Source of the DNA: JBDGYW01 sp964518955
Lineage (GTDB): Bacteria; Gemmatimonadota; Gemmatimonadetes; Gemmatimonadales; GWC2-71-9
Length of the DNA: 64,000 bases
Assembly (NCBI GenBank): GCA_964518955.1
Contig: CAZFHS010000002.1
Span: 62,001-126,000, forward strand
Reading direction: 5' to 3'
The notes under the pieces were generated by a model, which worked only from the letters and a program-made list of their open reading frames with translations, searched no databases and had not been told where the DNA came from. Shown piece by piece: positions 34,090-42,672 of this stretch (position 1 is the first letter of the stretch; each line of letters begins with the position of its first letter). The position numbers and the translations under genes were made by a program.

Positions 34090-35613
34090 CTGTCACGCAG
34101 TGACTGGTATCTGTTGATCGCGGGCGCTGTTCTAACCTCGCTTGCATATCCGCCGTTCCATTTTTTCGTCCCATCGTTCGTCTGTTTGATTCCCGCTATA
34201 GTCCTGATCGAGAGGGGGAATGCCGACTCGCTGCCGTTTCGGAGGAGCTTTCAATACGGATTCTTCTTCGGTCTCCTGTCGAACGGCGTGCTGTTGTACT
34301 GGATGGTGTTCGCGCTGTGGCGGTATACCCCCCTTGCGCTGCTCGGGTACGCGAGCACGGTATTGCTGCTGAGCGCGTACTGCGCCGGAATGTTCGCGCT
34401 TTGCGGATGGATAGTTCGCACGACCGGCGTGTCGATGGTGTTGGTGTTTCCTGTGCTTTGGACTGCACTGGAAAGGGTACTAGGCCATCAAAGCGACCTG
34501 AGTTTCCCGTGGCTGGGCCTAGGCACATCGCTAACTGGCTTCCCCACAGTGGTACAGTTGGCAGACCTTGTTGGTGCACGTGGTGTCACCCTGCTGTTGG
34601 CGCTGGCCAATGCGGCTTTGGCGCTGGCATGGGCGAAACGCGACACGAAGACGCAAGCGATACGACTGGTCGGGGCAGTTGCGGTGGGAGTCGTCGCCGC
34701 TACCGCTTACGGATTCATTAGGGAAAAGACTCTCACAACACGATCTCTTGGCGAAGTTGTGTTGTTGCAGCCAAACGTAGGCTACAACGAAAAGTGGAAT
34801 CTGGATCTGCGAGAAGAGATCATTGGTTCGCTGTTCTCGGGTTCCACTACGGCAAGCCGCGAAGTAGATCCCGACCTGATAGTGTGGCCGGAAGTAGCCG
34901 TGCCGGGAGATCTAGGTGGACGCCGCGACTGGAAATTCAGGATCTCCACCTTTGCAGGGCGTAGCGGCACACCAATGGTGGTCGGCGCATTGCACAGAGT
35001 AACGTTCCCTGATTCGACGAGTGTCAGCTACAACGCCGCGTTCGTATTCGACTCGGCCGGACGCACCGACCATTTCCCGGTTTATCACAAGAACTACCTC
35101 GTTCCGATAACGGAGCGCGTCCCATTTCTTCCGCGAGGGATGCTCGATCTGCGTTGGTTCGGAAGTTTCGGGGCGGGATCAACCGCGCCCACATACGAGG
35201 TCGGACTGGGCAGCTTTGGCGTGCTGATCTGCTACGAGTCCACCTTCGAGAACCTCGCGCGGCGCTACCGCGTCGGTGGTGCCGAGTTCCTCGTAAACAT
35301 CACGAACGACGTGTGGTTCGGGAAAACGACTGCACCAGGCCAGCATGCTTCCCACCTCGTGATGCGCGCAATCGAGAATCGCGTTGGGGTAGCTCGGGCT
35401 GCAAATACCGGTGTATCAGAGTTGGTCGATCCGCTGGGTCGTGCATCCAAGCGCACGGACATGGACGTGGAGACCTACACCTCCGGGATCGTGCAGACGA
35501 GTGACGTGCTGACCGTCTATTCGCGGTTCGGTGATTGGGTAGGGCGAGCCGTGTTATCGATGTCACTCATCTTGGCTGTCTACGCATGGTGGCGGAACAG
35601 GCAGCCGATTTGA
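34090..35613 (+). CDS. lnt: Apolipoprotein N-acyltransferase
   Basis: About 507 residues. It adds the third acyl chain to lipoproteins at the inner membrane. Eight hydrophobic segments surround a nitrilase-like periplasmic domain. The catalytic residues are Glu in Trp-Pro-Glu-Val-Ala, Lys in His-Lys-Asn-Tyr-Leu-Val-Pro and Cys in Leu-Ile-Cys-Tyr-Glu-Ser-Thr-Phe-Glu-Asn. The start is inferred as CTG (34090-34092): GGAGGG (34076-34081) lies eight bases upstream, and the first membrane helix needs residues before the next candidate, a TTG at 34114 that has no ribosome-binding site. A complete lipoprotein pathway fits the several lipoproteins and LolA in this window. Confidence 0.92.
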   Translation: MSRSDWYLLIAGAVLTSLAYPPFHFFVPSFVCLIPAIVLIERGNADSLPFRRSFQYGFFFGLLSNGVLLYWMVFALWRYTPLALLGYASTVLLLSAYCAGMFALCGWIVRTTGVSMVLVFPVLWTALERVLGHQSDLSFPWLGLGTSLTGFPTVVQLADLVGARGVTLLLALANAALALAWAKRDTKTQAIRLVGAVAVGVVAATAYGFIREKTLTTRSLGEVVLLQPNVGYNEKWNLDLREEIIGSLFSGSTTASREVDPDLIVWPEVAVPGDLGGRRDWKFRISTFAGRSGTPMVVGALHRVTFPDSTSVSYNAAFVFDSAGRTDHFPVYHKNYLVPITERVPFLPRGMLDLRWFGSFGAGSTAPTYEVGLGSFGVLICYESTFENLARRYRVGGAEFLVNITNDVWFGKTTAPGQHASHLVMRAIENRVGVARAANTGVSELVDPLGRASKRTDMDVETYTSGIVQTSDVLTVYSRFGDWVGRAVLSMSLILAVYAWWRNRQPI

Positions 35614-35618
35614 TACCT

Positions 35619-37556
35619 TCAGGCGTTCTCCTCTCGCTCGAAGATCTTAGCCTGGATGAACAAATCGTACAAATCGGGATCCAACATACCGTCCTTCACC
35701 TCATAGGAGAGGATGTCGAGCGCGCGCTCTGTCGGTACGGCTCGTTTATATGGCCGGTCTGACGCAGTCAGCGCGTCGAAGATGTCCGCGATTGTCATCA
35801 TGCGGGCTTGGATTGGGATTTTCTTGGCCGTAATCCTGCGTGGGTAACCGCCCCCATTCAATTTTTCGTGGTGTCCGTAAGCAATCGTCGGTATGTAACT
35901 CAATTCCTTCGTCCATGGGATCTGTAGCAGGAACTTGTATGTATGTGTGACGTGGCTCTCGATTTCGAGGCGCTCGGTCTCGTCGAGACTTCCCTTGCGT
36001 ATTGACAGGTAGCGCACGTCGTCATCGGAGAGATAGGGCTGTTGCTTGCCGTCGAGGTCCAGATAGTACTTCTCCGCATACCGAATCAGTGCGTCGAAGT
36101 TCCCTTCCGGTAGGACCGTCGGTTCGTTCGACTCCATAACCAACTGCATGAACCGATCGAGATCCTTCATCTTTGCCGTGTGCTCTTCCTCCAGGGCCCG
36201 TTTGAAGTCTTCATAACCCTCACTACCAGCTTCGAGGTATTTCACACGTTCCTGGAATTGTTGCTGTTCCGCCGTGAGACGTATGAATGCATATCGCTGC
36301 TTCACCAACGCGAGATCGGGCGGGTACAGCTTCTTGGATTTCACTAGAACCTGTTCCCGCACGCCTACCTTCCCAAAATCATGTAGCAATCCGGCATATC
36401 GGATCTCTCGAATCTCCTCCCGCGAGAAGCTGACTTGGCGGTAAGGACCGTCGCCTACCCTGTCGACTACCTCTGCGAGGCCGACCGTCTTATCGGCGAC
36501 GCGCGCCGAATGACCAGATGTTGTGGGATCACGCTGCTCTATTGCGGTTACCGACGCGCGTACAAATCCCTCGAACAGCCGTTCGACTTGCTCGTAGAGC
36601 TGGCTATTCTCGACGGACACTGCTGCTTGTCCTGCCAACGCGCTGACAAGCTCCACGAGGTGGCGAGTGTAGGGGATGACCTGTGCGTCGAAGTCCTCTG
36701 GCTTGATGAGCTCGGTGTCGAAATCACGTTTCCGGTTGATGAGCTGCAGCACTCCGATGAGTTCTTCTTTGTGATCAGTCATCGGGATCGTGAGCATCGA
36801 CTTGGTGCGGTAGCCGTACTTCTTGTCTATTGCTCGGTTGATCGTATACTCGGAGTCGGGTGGAAGAAAATACGCGTCGTCGATCACCAACGGCTCCCGG
36901 GTAGTGGCGACGTATCCGGCGATGCTCGACTTGTCAATTGGGATCGTGGACTTCATGAGCGGGATTTCTGGCCTTGAGTACGTTTGCGCCAGCTCGAAGC
37001 TAAGTACCTTTTTGTCGCCGTCACCCGGTTCCACGAGATATAAGCTGCCTGCATCGGACGATGAGATCCTCCGCGCATTGGATAGGATCAACTCCTGAAG
37101 CACTTTGTAGTCACGCTCGGTCGTGAGCGCCATGCCTATGCTGGTGAGATCGCCGACTTCCTTGGTTCTGGCGTCAACGTCCTTTAGTGCCCTTTCCTTG
37201 TCGGTGCGTGCAACCGCCTCGCGATAGGCAATTCTCAACATGAGAAGGGCCTGCCGAGGACCGTGGTCCTTGGGCAGAAAACCGGCAAGCAGGTCTGAGC
37301 CGAACTCTTCGGGAACGTCTTCCTCGCCGTCGGTGCCCAACGCTACTACTGCACCGCCAACCGTTACAAAACGCCTTAGCACGTCACCGGTGAAATCGGC
37401 ACGGCTGGCAGGGTCCAATAGGAGGACGGTCGTGCCGTCACCCACCTTCAGCTCCTCGGGCGTCTGTATCGGTTCCGATATCACGCCCGAGTTTTCCAGG
37501 GCATCCTGTAGTGGAGTGATGTCATAGCGCTTTGGGTAAAGGAGTGTGTAGCTCAT
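35619..37556 (-). CDS. GAF and HD-GYP domain protein (cyclic-di-GMP phosphodiesterase candidate)
   Basis: A 645-residue cytoplasmic protein. Residues 1-115 resemble a receiver domain but lack the acidic pair after strand 1, although Asp48 sits where the phospho-acceptor would be. A GAF domain covers about 140-320. The HD-GYP domain has His392-Asp393 in Leu-Leu-His-Asp-Phe-Gly-Lys, then an insertion of about 100 helical residues, then His562-His563-Glu and Asn-Gly-Gly-Gly-Tyr-Pro (567-572). The metal and GYP residues are intact, so activity on c-di-GMP is plausible. Its ATG overlaps the mlaD-like stop (ATGA), putting it in the lipid-transport operon. Confidence 0.92.
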   Translation of the reverse strand: MSYTLLYPKRYDITPLQDALENSGVISEPIQTPEELKVGDGTTVLLLDPASRADFTGDVLRRFVTVGGAVVALGTDGEEDVPEEFGSDLLAGFLPKDHGPRQALLMLRIAYREAVARTDKERALKDVDARTKEVGDLTSIGMALTTERDYKVLQELILSNARRISSSDAGSLYLVEPGDGDKKVLSFELAQTYSRPEIPLMKSTIPIDKSSIAGYVATTREPLVIDDAYFLPPDSEYTINRAIDKKYGYRTKSMLTIPMTDHKEELIGVLQLINRKRDFDTELIKPEDFDAQVIPYTRHLVELVSALAGQAAVSVENSQLYEQVERLFEGFVRASVTAIEQRDPTTSGHSARVADKTVGLAEVVDRVGDGPYRQVSFSREEIREIRYAGLLHDFGKVGVREQVLVKSKKLYPPDLALVKQRYAFIRLTAEQQQFQERVKYLEAGSEGYEDFKRALEEEHTAKMKDLDRFMQLVMESNEPTVLPEGNFDALIRYAEKYYLDLDGKQQPYLSDDDVRYLSIRKGSLDETERLEIESHVTHTYKFLLQIPWTKELSYIPTIAYGHHEKLNGGGYPRRITAKKIPIQARMMTIADIFDALTASDRPYKRAVPTERALDILSYEVKDGMLDPDLYDLFIQAKIFEREENA

Positions 37557-38455
37557 TGCTCCATCTTCCCGGTATCAGGGGGCGGTGGCTGAACGCCGGT
37601 TAGAAGTCGTAACGGCCGGCGACTCACTCTTTCAGCAAAATTCTGTAGGATCTCGGCCGAACGCGCAAGCTGATCTATGGTAGAGCGAATGTCGTCTCGA
37701 TTCTCGTGACTCATGGCCAACGCGGTTGCCGCAAGGCTATCGTAGCGAGCCAGAACTGTACGGGTGTCCGTCAGGACCAATGCCAACGTGTCGTGGAGCG
37801 GCCCGAGCCGTGCCTGTTCCGCGCTCAAAATCTCTTCAGTTCGCGCGAGACTGCGCGAAAGACTCTCGAGAGCCGCTTCGGCTCGTGGTTGTGTAACCGC
37901 CATCATCTCTCTAGCCTGAGTCAGCGCCTCGGCTGTTAGGCCCATGACCCTGCGCGTTTCGTCCAAGGCCGCGGGAATCTCTTCTCTCATTGTCGCTGCG
38001 AACGCACCGAGAGCATCCAGTACGCTAGCCTGACGATCCGAGAAAAGAGTATCTCCCGGCTCGACGTAAGAGCCGACCCTGATCTGGTCAGGCATGGCTA
38101 GGAGAATCACCGGAGCCTCAATTGGTGTTGGGCGAGCGATCGTGGCTCTGGTGCCAACCGGGATCCTCAGCACCGATCCGTCTGGGAAACGATCCCGGAT
38201 CGTCAGTTGAGCGACAAAACTCAACTTTCTCGTTGAAGAATCCACTACCGGGTTCACTTGGGTGACGACGCCTATCTCGAGACCCTGGATGATCACACGT
38301 GTATCTTGGTTCAAGTGCTCGGCGGTAGAGGATCGCATGTACACGTCGTATCTGCCCTCCCCCAGTCCGCTCGTGAGCAACAGAGTGCCCACAACGATCC
38401 CGACGCTCACGAGGATGAACAATCCAACTAGGAAATCGGTGTGTCGCTTCTCCAC
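37553..38455 (-). CDS. MlaD/MCE-family lipid transport substrate-binding protein
   Basis: A 300-residue protein with one N-terminal membrane helix (about 8-28), an MCE domain (about 35-130, with Gln-Gly-Leu-Glu-Ile-Gly-Val-Val) and a long helical C-terminal region (about 140-275). The MCE domain forms a hexameric ring carrying phospholipids between membranes. The helical part may extend as a tube or tether. A Pro-rich end follows. It lies downstream of MlaE-like and MlaF-like genes and overlaps the HD-GYP gene. The transport direction and outer partner are not evident. Confidence 0.92.
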   Translation of the reverse strand: MEKRHTDFLVGLFILVSVGIVVGTLLLTSGLGEGRYDVYMRSSTAEHLNQDTRVIIQGLEIGVVTQVNPVVDSSTRKLSFVAQLTIRDRFPDGSVLRIPVGTRATIARPTPIEAPVILLAMPDQIRVGSYVEPGDTLFSDRQASVLDALGAFAATMREEIPAALDETRRVMGLTAEALTQAREMMAVTQPRAEAALESLSRSLARTEEILSAEQARLGPLHDTLALVLTDTRTVLARYDSLAATALAMSHENRDDIRSTIDQLARSAEILQNFAERVSRRPLRLLTGVQPPPPDTGKMEQ

Positions 38456-38465
38456 TTACCGCCTC

Positions 38466-39143
38466 TCAATCGTCGGGCGACAGCGCGCCGCCGGCAATCC
38501 GATACGTGTGTTCGATGCGGGGTTTGAGCCGATCCGGAAGATACTGACCGGTGATCAACAATGCCCGCCTGGATCCCTCTGCAGACATGCCGCCCAGCGC
38601 GAGATCCAACAGCAATGCCCCGGCGCGAGGAGTAAGGCCGTCGAAGAACTGCTCGAGTATCACCAATGAAGGATCAAACGCCAACGCCCGCGCTAGGGCT
38701 GTGCGTCTGCGCTGCTCCTCGGTGGCGACGGCAGGCCGGAGCTCAGCAACGTCTTCCACTCCGAACAACGAGAGCATCAGCCCAACGCGACTGTTTGTCT
38801 CACGCTCGCTGAATTCGCTCCCGAAACGAAGCGGTAGAGCGATGTTGTCACGGAGCGTCAAGTTCTGCAGCAACCCGTCTCCGGCGGGAAGGTAGCCGAC
38901 CTTGCGTCGAAACGCGAGAGCTTCGTGACGAGGCATCTCTGCGATCACTTCGTCAAACACCAAAGCCCTTCCGCGCTTGGGTTTCTCGAGGTCCAACGCG
39001 AAAGATCCAAGTGCGTTGACACCGGTGGTGGCCTTTCCGATGACCGACGTGGCACTGTGTGCTGGAACCTCCAGCGTCAGAGTGCCGTTTCTGATTCCCG
39101 GCAAGCCGATGCCTTCGAAACGGAGCGGCGAACCAGCAGTCAT
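38466..39143 (-). CDS. MlaF-position ABC ATPase-like protein with degenerate catalytic motifs
   Basis: A 225-residue protein with the fold pattern and length of an ABC nucleotide-binding domain, between mlaE-like and mlaD-like genes where the ATPase MlaF belongs. All catalytic motifs are changed. The Walker A region reads Gly-Lys-Ala-Thr-Thr-Gly-Val-Asn (36-43) with no P-loop Lys-Ser/Thr. The signature is Ala-Thr-Glu-Glu-Gln (140-144). Walker B ends Leu-Glu-Gln (163-165) instead of Asp-Glu, and the switch His is absent (Ile-Thr-Gly-Gln). The frame is intact and flanking ABC residues (Gln-Arg-Arg-Arg-Thr-Ala-Leu-Ala-Arg-Ala-Leu) persist, so it is under selection but unlikely to hydrolyse ATP. 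ATG 39143 overlaps mlaE by ATGA. Confidence 0.82.
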   Translation of the reverse strand: MTAGSPLRFEGIGLPGIRNGTLTLEVPAHSATSVIGKATTGVNALGSFALDLEKPKRGRALVFDEVIAEMPRHEALAFRRKVGYLPAGDGLLQNLTLRDNIALPLRFGSEFSERETNSRVGLMLSLFGVEDVAELRPAVATEEQRRRTALARALAFDPSLVILEQFFDGLTPRAGALLLDLALGGMSAEGSRRALLITGQYLPDRLKPRIEHTYRIAGGALSPDD

Positions 39144-39919
39144 GACACTACCACGAAGAGCCCGGAGGCGAGGAAGATCGAGAGAATGCTCACCACGACA
39201 CCGCGACTGGCTGCCACCGGGACCTCGGTGGCAGCGCTGCCCACAGATAGTCCGTGAAAGCTCGGGACGGTGCCCACGATCATCCCGAACACCAAGCCTT
39301 TGGCAACGGTTAACCACGCGTCTCTGAAGGTGAGGCTGGCAATTACGATCTCGAAATATCTTGCGGTGGCCATGCCGCTTAGAGAGGCTGCTACCAGGCC
39401 GGCGAAGATGGAAACCAGGTCAAAGACGATAATCAGTCCGAACACGGAGATGATTGCTCCGCCGAGCCGAGGCAGCACGAGGTATTGTGCCGGCTCGATA
39501 CCCATTCCCTCGAGCGCTTTGATTTCGCCCATCACCTTGTTGGTTGCGAGTTCGGCAGAGATCGCGGTTCCCGATCTGCCAATAACGATGAGCGCCGTGA
39601 GTAGCGGACCTAGCTCGCCGACGATCGCAATTACCATTAGCCGTCCGATCAGTTCGGTTGCGCCGAGTCTTCCCAACTCTTGAACGGCCCGGGATATCAG
39701 AAGGAAACTCAGGATGGACGCCAGTACTATGACAATCGGAATCGCCTGCAGGGCCGTGAACCAGACCTGTTTGATGAGGATTCTGAACGTTACTCTGCGT
39801 CCCGGTTTTGGTAACCAACGCCAGGATGAGAGTGCGCCGAAGAAAAAGCGCGCCATCGCTCCCAGTTGAGCGACGGCACGCACCGTACCATTTCCAAGTC
39901 CGACTATTGGCGCAAACAC
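39140..39919 (-). CDS. mlaE: MlaE-family lipid ABC transporter permease
   Basis: A 259-residue inner-membrane permease of the Mla system. It has five to six hydrophobic segments and the family core Gly-Glu-Leu-Gly-Pro-Leu-Leu-Thr-Ala-Leu-Ile-Val-Ile-Gly-Arg-Ser-Gly-Thr-Ala-Ile (about 100-119). The Glu-Leu-Ala-Thr coupling segment is followed by Ala-Leu-Glu-Gly-Met-Gly-Ile. The start is GTG. It begins 16 bases after the CsgG-like gene and overlaps the ATPase-like gene. With MlaD it should move phospholipids between outer and inner membrane. Confidence 0.93.
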   Translation of the reverse strand: MFAPIVGLGNGTVRAVAQLGAMARFFFGALSSWRWLPKPGRRVTFRILIKQVWFTALQAIPIVIVLASILSFLLISRAVQELGRLGATELIGRLMVIAIVGELGPLLTALIVIGRSGTAISAELATNKVMGEIKALEGMGIEPAQYLVLPRLGGAIISVFGLIIVFDLVSIFAGLVAASLSGMATARYFEIVIASLTFRDAWLTVAKGLVFGMIVGTVPSFHGLSVGSAATEVPVAASRGVVVSILSIFLASGLFVVVS

Positions 39920-39935
39920 GCGCCTAAGCTAGCAA

Positions 39936-40640
39936 CTAGCTGACCTGGTTCAAAGCCTCTTGGGCTTCGTGATACATCGGGAACAGGTCGACAGCCTCGG
40001 AAAACAACTCGGCTGCACGCTCGGAGTCACCTCTGTCCTGATATAGGAGTCCTCGCATGTACGCGCGTACGGCCTCCGGAGGAGCGTCTTTGAGACGGTC
40101 CCGATTTTCCTCTCGCGTCTGGCGATCTCTCGACGAGAGTGCGGGCAGATCCAACCCATTGGGAATGTCGTTCGCGAGATTGAACAGGATGTCGAAGAGG
40201 TTTTCTCTCTGATCCCTGGCTCGGTCGGTCTTGATGATCTCGCTGGTCTCGACGTCGACGACGCGCGCATCCAACCTGAAGTCGCCATAGAAATCGATGA
40301 ACCCACCGAGAATCATGTAACGCGCACCGATGAGACGGCCGATCTGTGCTGCAGTATTCGCGTCCACACGGCCGGAACCTGCAAGATCTTGTTCGGCGAT
40401 CAGATCGTTGAGTCGCCCGCGCTCCACTAGCCGGAGCCCGGAATTTCTTGCCATCTCACCAATCAGCATCTGCTGCAAGCCGATCGAGAGGGCACTGTAG
40501 TCCTCAGCTTCCTGTCCGTAGGAACCGCCGTTGTCGAATGGCATGATCCCAACACCGGGACGTGTATCTTGCGCCGCCGCAGCGCCCGGCACCATCAAGC
40601 TTGTTGCCAGCGCCAGGCCAATCATTGAACGCCACCGCAT
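39936..40640 (-). CDS. Periplasmic CsgG/TolB-N-like protein with TPR tail
   Basis: A 234-residue exported protein. The signal peptide ends Ala-Ala-Ala-Ala-Gln (near 24). Residues 28-150 have the CsgG/TolB-amino-terminal pattern: Val-Gly-Ile-Met-Pro-Phe-Asp, Arg-Leu-Val-Glu-Arg-Gly-Arg-Leu, and Ala-Ala-Gln-Ile-Gly-Arg-Leu-Ile-Gly-Ala-Arg-Tyr-Met-Ile-Leu-Gly. A TPR-like helical pair lies at about 188-230. Without a lipobox or pore region it is not a curli secretion channel. Its place before the Mla genes suggests an envelope-assembly role. GGAGG lies eight bases before the ATG. Confidence 0.8.
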   Translation of the reverse strand: MRWRSMIGLALATSLMVPGAAAAQDTRPGVGIMPFDNGGSYGQEAEDYSALSIGLQQMLIGEMARNSGLRLVERGRLNDLIAEQDLAGSGRVDANTAAQIGRLIGARYMILGGFIDFYGDFRLDARVVDVETSEIIKTDRARDQRENLFDILFNLANDIPNGLDLPALSSRDRQTREENRDRLKDAPPEAVRAYMRGLLYQDRGDSERAAELFSEAVDLFPMYHEAQEALNQVS

Positions 40641-40654
40641 AGTTGTATCCTCCT

Positions 40655-41530
40655 TCAGAGCGTCAGTTGCAGGCCTTCCACTGCCGCTATTATCTCGACC
40701 TTGTGGTCGAATTTGGCGGCATCAGCCTGCGCACCTGCAACGATAGCATCAACCGTGCTGTCGTCGTGTTCCGGACGGTGGTGAAACAGCACCAACTGTT
40801 TCACACCGGCCTCAGCCGCGAGTTCCACCGCCTCGGCATATGATGAGTGACCCCAGCCGCGGAACTGCTCCACCTGTTCCGGGGTGTACATCGCATCGTG
40901 CACCAGAGTATCAGTACCATCGAGGAACCGGATCATGTCCTCTTTCCAGGACGGTTTTACGTCATATTCCCCGCCCGGACCCAGTTCGTTATCACATAGA
41001 TACGCAAGATCTGGGCCCCCGTTTGCGGGTTTCAGGCGATATCCCAACGTATTTGCCGGGTGTCTCAAGCGCATCGCTTCAACCGTAAATCCATCTATTG
41101 CGAACCTGCCTTCACCCACGTGTTCGACCGCCAATTGTGCCGCCAAATCCTTCAGAGGCACCGGAAAAACGACCCTGTTCATCTGCTCGGTGAGAATTCT
41201 CTCCAGCCTCACTTTGCCCTGCATCGGCCCCAGAATTCTGACCTTGTTGCTGCGGTTGAAAAACGGCGTGAAGAACGGCAAACCCTGTATGTGGTCCCAA
41301 TGCGTATGGCTGACCAAGAGGTCGATCGTCAGAGCACCTTTGGCCCGCTTCACCAATTCGTTTCCCAACATCCGGATTCCGGTACCGGCATCGAGCACAA
41401 TCAATTTGTTGCCATCGGAGCCGTTCGACTCGATGGATATGCAGGGCGTGTTTCCCCCGTACCGGGCAGTTCCCAAACCCGGTGTCGGGATTGATCCCCT
41501 CACGCCCCAAAACGTTACGGTGAACGCCAT
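40655..41530 (-). CDS. Metallo-beta-lactamase-fold hydrolase
   Basis: A 291-residue cytoplasmic MBL-fold enzyme. The two-metal motif is Ser-His-Thr-His-Trp-Asp-His (near 75-81), with further ligands in His-Pro-Ala-Asn-Thr, an Asp in Leu-Val-His-Asp-Ala-Met and a C-terminal Phe-His-His-Arg-Pro. The N-terminal Phe-Trp-Gly-Val-Arg-Gly-Ser-Ile-Pro and Tyr-Gly-Gly-Asn-Thr-Pro-Cys mark the group related to PhnP and cyclic-nucleotide phosphodiesterases. The substrate is unknown. It ends 14 bases before the CsgG-like gene and probably leads that operon. Confidence 0.88.
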   Translation of the reverse strand: MAFTVTFWGVRGSIPTPGLGTARYGGNTPCISIESNGSDGNKLIVLDAGTGIRMLGNELVKRAKGALTIDLLVSHTHWDHIQGLPFFTPFFNRSNKVRILGPMQGKVRLERILTEQMNRVVFPVPLKDLAAQLAVEHVGEGRFAIDGFTVEAMRLRHPANTLGYRLKPANGGPDLAYLCDNELGPGGEYDVKPSWKEDMIRFLDGTDTLVHDAMYTPEQVEQFRGWGHSSYAEAVELAAEAGVKQLVLFHHRPEHDDSTVDAIVAGAQADAAKFDHKVEIIAAVEGLQLTL

Positions 41531-41620
41531 CGCCTAGAATCCATGTCTCTCACGGAATAAATCTGCGTTTTGGGAGAGGTATCAGCAAGGAACACGGTCA
41601 CCGGTGCGGCGTGATGCCTA

Positions 41621-42292
41621 TCACGTCACCCCTGCGAGAGATTCGAGGGCTGCGCGGTCCCTGATCTCGATCGTCTGTTTCGTGACCGCAACCAGCCCTT
41701 TGTCGGTGAATGTGCGGATCGTTCTAGAAACCGTCTCCCTACTCGAGCCGATCATTTGCGCGATTGTGTGATGAGTGATGCTCCGGCTGATCACCCTGCC
41801 ATTTCCTTCGTCGGCCAGTTCCAATAGCAAACGCGCAATTCGCCCCGGAACGTCCAGCAATACGAGGCCGCCGATTTTATCGTCAGCACTTCGCAATCGA
41901 CGCGACAACGCCTGAAGCAACCCGAGGGCAATTCGAGGCGATTTCTCGAGACAACGGTGGAAATCTTCTCGGTAGAGCACCAGGAGTTTCGAGTCTTCCA
42001 TTGCAATGACGTGCGCCGACCGCGGTTGATCGTCGATCAATGACATTTCCCCGAAGAAGTTGCCCTCACCGAGCACTGAGAGGATCACCTCTCGTCCGTC
42101 TTCTCCGATGAGGACCACCTTTACCTGGCCCGACTTAACGACGAAGAGTGCGTCTCCCGGGTCGTCTTCGAAGACAATTACGCTGTTTTTCGGGTATGCT
42201 CGCTCACGGGTCGCCCGGCCGATGCTTACGGTTTCTTCCTCGCTGAGATACGAGAACAACGGCACTGATTTTAATGGAAAATCCGCTGGCAT
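41621..42292 (-). CDS. Crp/Fnr-family transcription regulator
   Basis: A 223-residue regulator with a cyclic-nucleotide-binding fold (about 10-125, containing Gly-Asp-Ala-Leu-Phe-Val-Val and Phe-Phe-Gly-Glu-Met-Ser-Leu-Ile-Asp-Asp-Gln-Pro-Arg-Ser-Ala) and a C-terminal winged helix (Thr-Ile-Ala-Gln-Met-Ile-Gly-Ser-Ser-Arg-Glu-Thr-Val-Ser-Arg). The phosphate-cassette-like Gly-Glu-Met-Ser plus Arg-Ser-Ala suggests it can bind a cyclic nucleotide. There is no Fnr-type cysteine cluster. It is divergent from the rpmE operon. A hairpin CGTGAT/ATCACG spans its 3' end, but without a T-tract. Confidence 0.93.
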   Translation of the reverse strand: MPADFPLKSVPLFSYLSEEETVSIGRATRERAYPKNSVIVFEDDPGDALFVVKSGQVKVVLIGEDGREVILSVLGEGNFFGEMSLIDDQPRSAHVIAMEDSKLLVLYREDFHRCLEKSPRIALGLLQALSRRLRSADDKIGGLVLLDVPGRIARLLLELADEGNGRVISRSITHHTIAQMIGSSRETVSRTIRTFTDKGLVAVTKQTIEIRDRAALESLAGVT

Positions 42293-42381
42293 TGGCGTCG
42301 AGTAGTTAGAGGGATGTCGAGGATCCAGCCAAGATTAGCCCGCCGCAAGTCGAGTGTCAATCTGAATCGGGAGCTCCATGG

Positions 42382-42411
42382 TTGCCCGCAAGTCAAGGCG
42401 CCCGTTATATT
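42382..42411 (+). promoter_or_regulatory. Sigma-70-type promoter for the rpmE operon
   Basis: TTGCCC (42382-42387) and TATATT (42406-42411) are separated by 18 bases, about 40 bases before the GTG start of rpmE. Confidence 0.45.
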
Positions 42412-42450
42412 TCCCGCCCCTTAAGGTGAAGAATAGTTACGGAGCATACA

Positions 42451-42669
42451 GTGAAAGCAGGTATACACCCAACGTATCAACGTTCTGTCGTTTCGTGCGC
42501 GTGCGGCAATACGTTCGATACACGATCCACTCAGCCGGAGATAAAGGTTGAGATCTGCGCGCATTGCCACCCGTTTTTTACGGGTAAGCAGAAGCTCGTA
42601 GATACCGCCGGACGCGTCGAACGGTTCAGGCAACGTTACTCGAAGCAAGAATCATCGCCGGGAGAGTGA
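42451..42669 (+). CDS. rpmE: 50S ribosomal protein bL31
   Basis: A 72-residue ribosomal protein of the zinc-binding type, with Cys16, Cys18, Cys36 and Cys39 all present. The N-terminal Met-Lys-Ala-Gly-Ile-His-Pro and the Cys-His-Pro-Phe-Phe-Thr-Gly segment are diagnostic. GTG start with GGAG six bases upstream. It lies three bases before prfA and heads a translation and growth operon. Confidence 0.97.
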   Translation: MKAGIHPTYQRSVVSCACGNTFDTRSTQPEIKVEICAHCHPFFTGKQKLVDTAGRVERFRQRYSKQESSPGE

Positions 42670-42672
42670 TCT

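Noticed and set aside
39936..40640. Curli secretion channel CsgG
   Set aside because: It has a normal signal peptide instead of a lipobox, lacks the pore segment, ends in a TPR-like tail and has no curli genes nearby.
41605..41630. Terminator at the end of the Crp/Fnr gene
   Set aside because: The CGTGAT/ATCACG stem is short and no T-tract follows on either strand.
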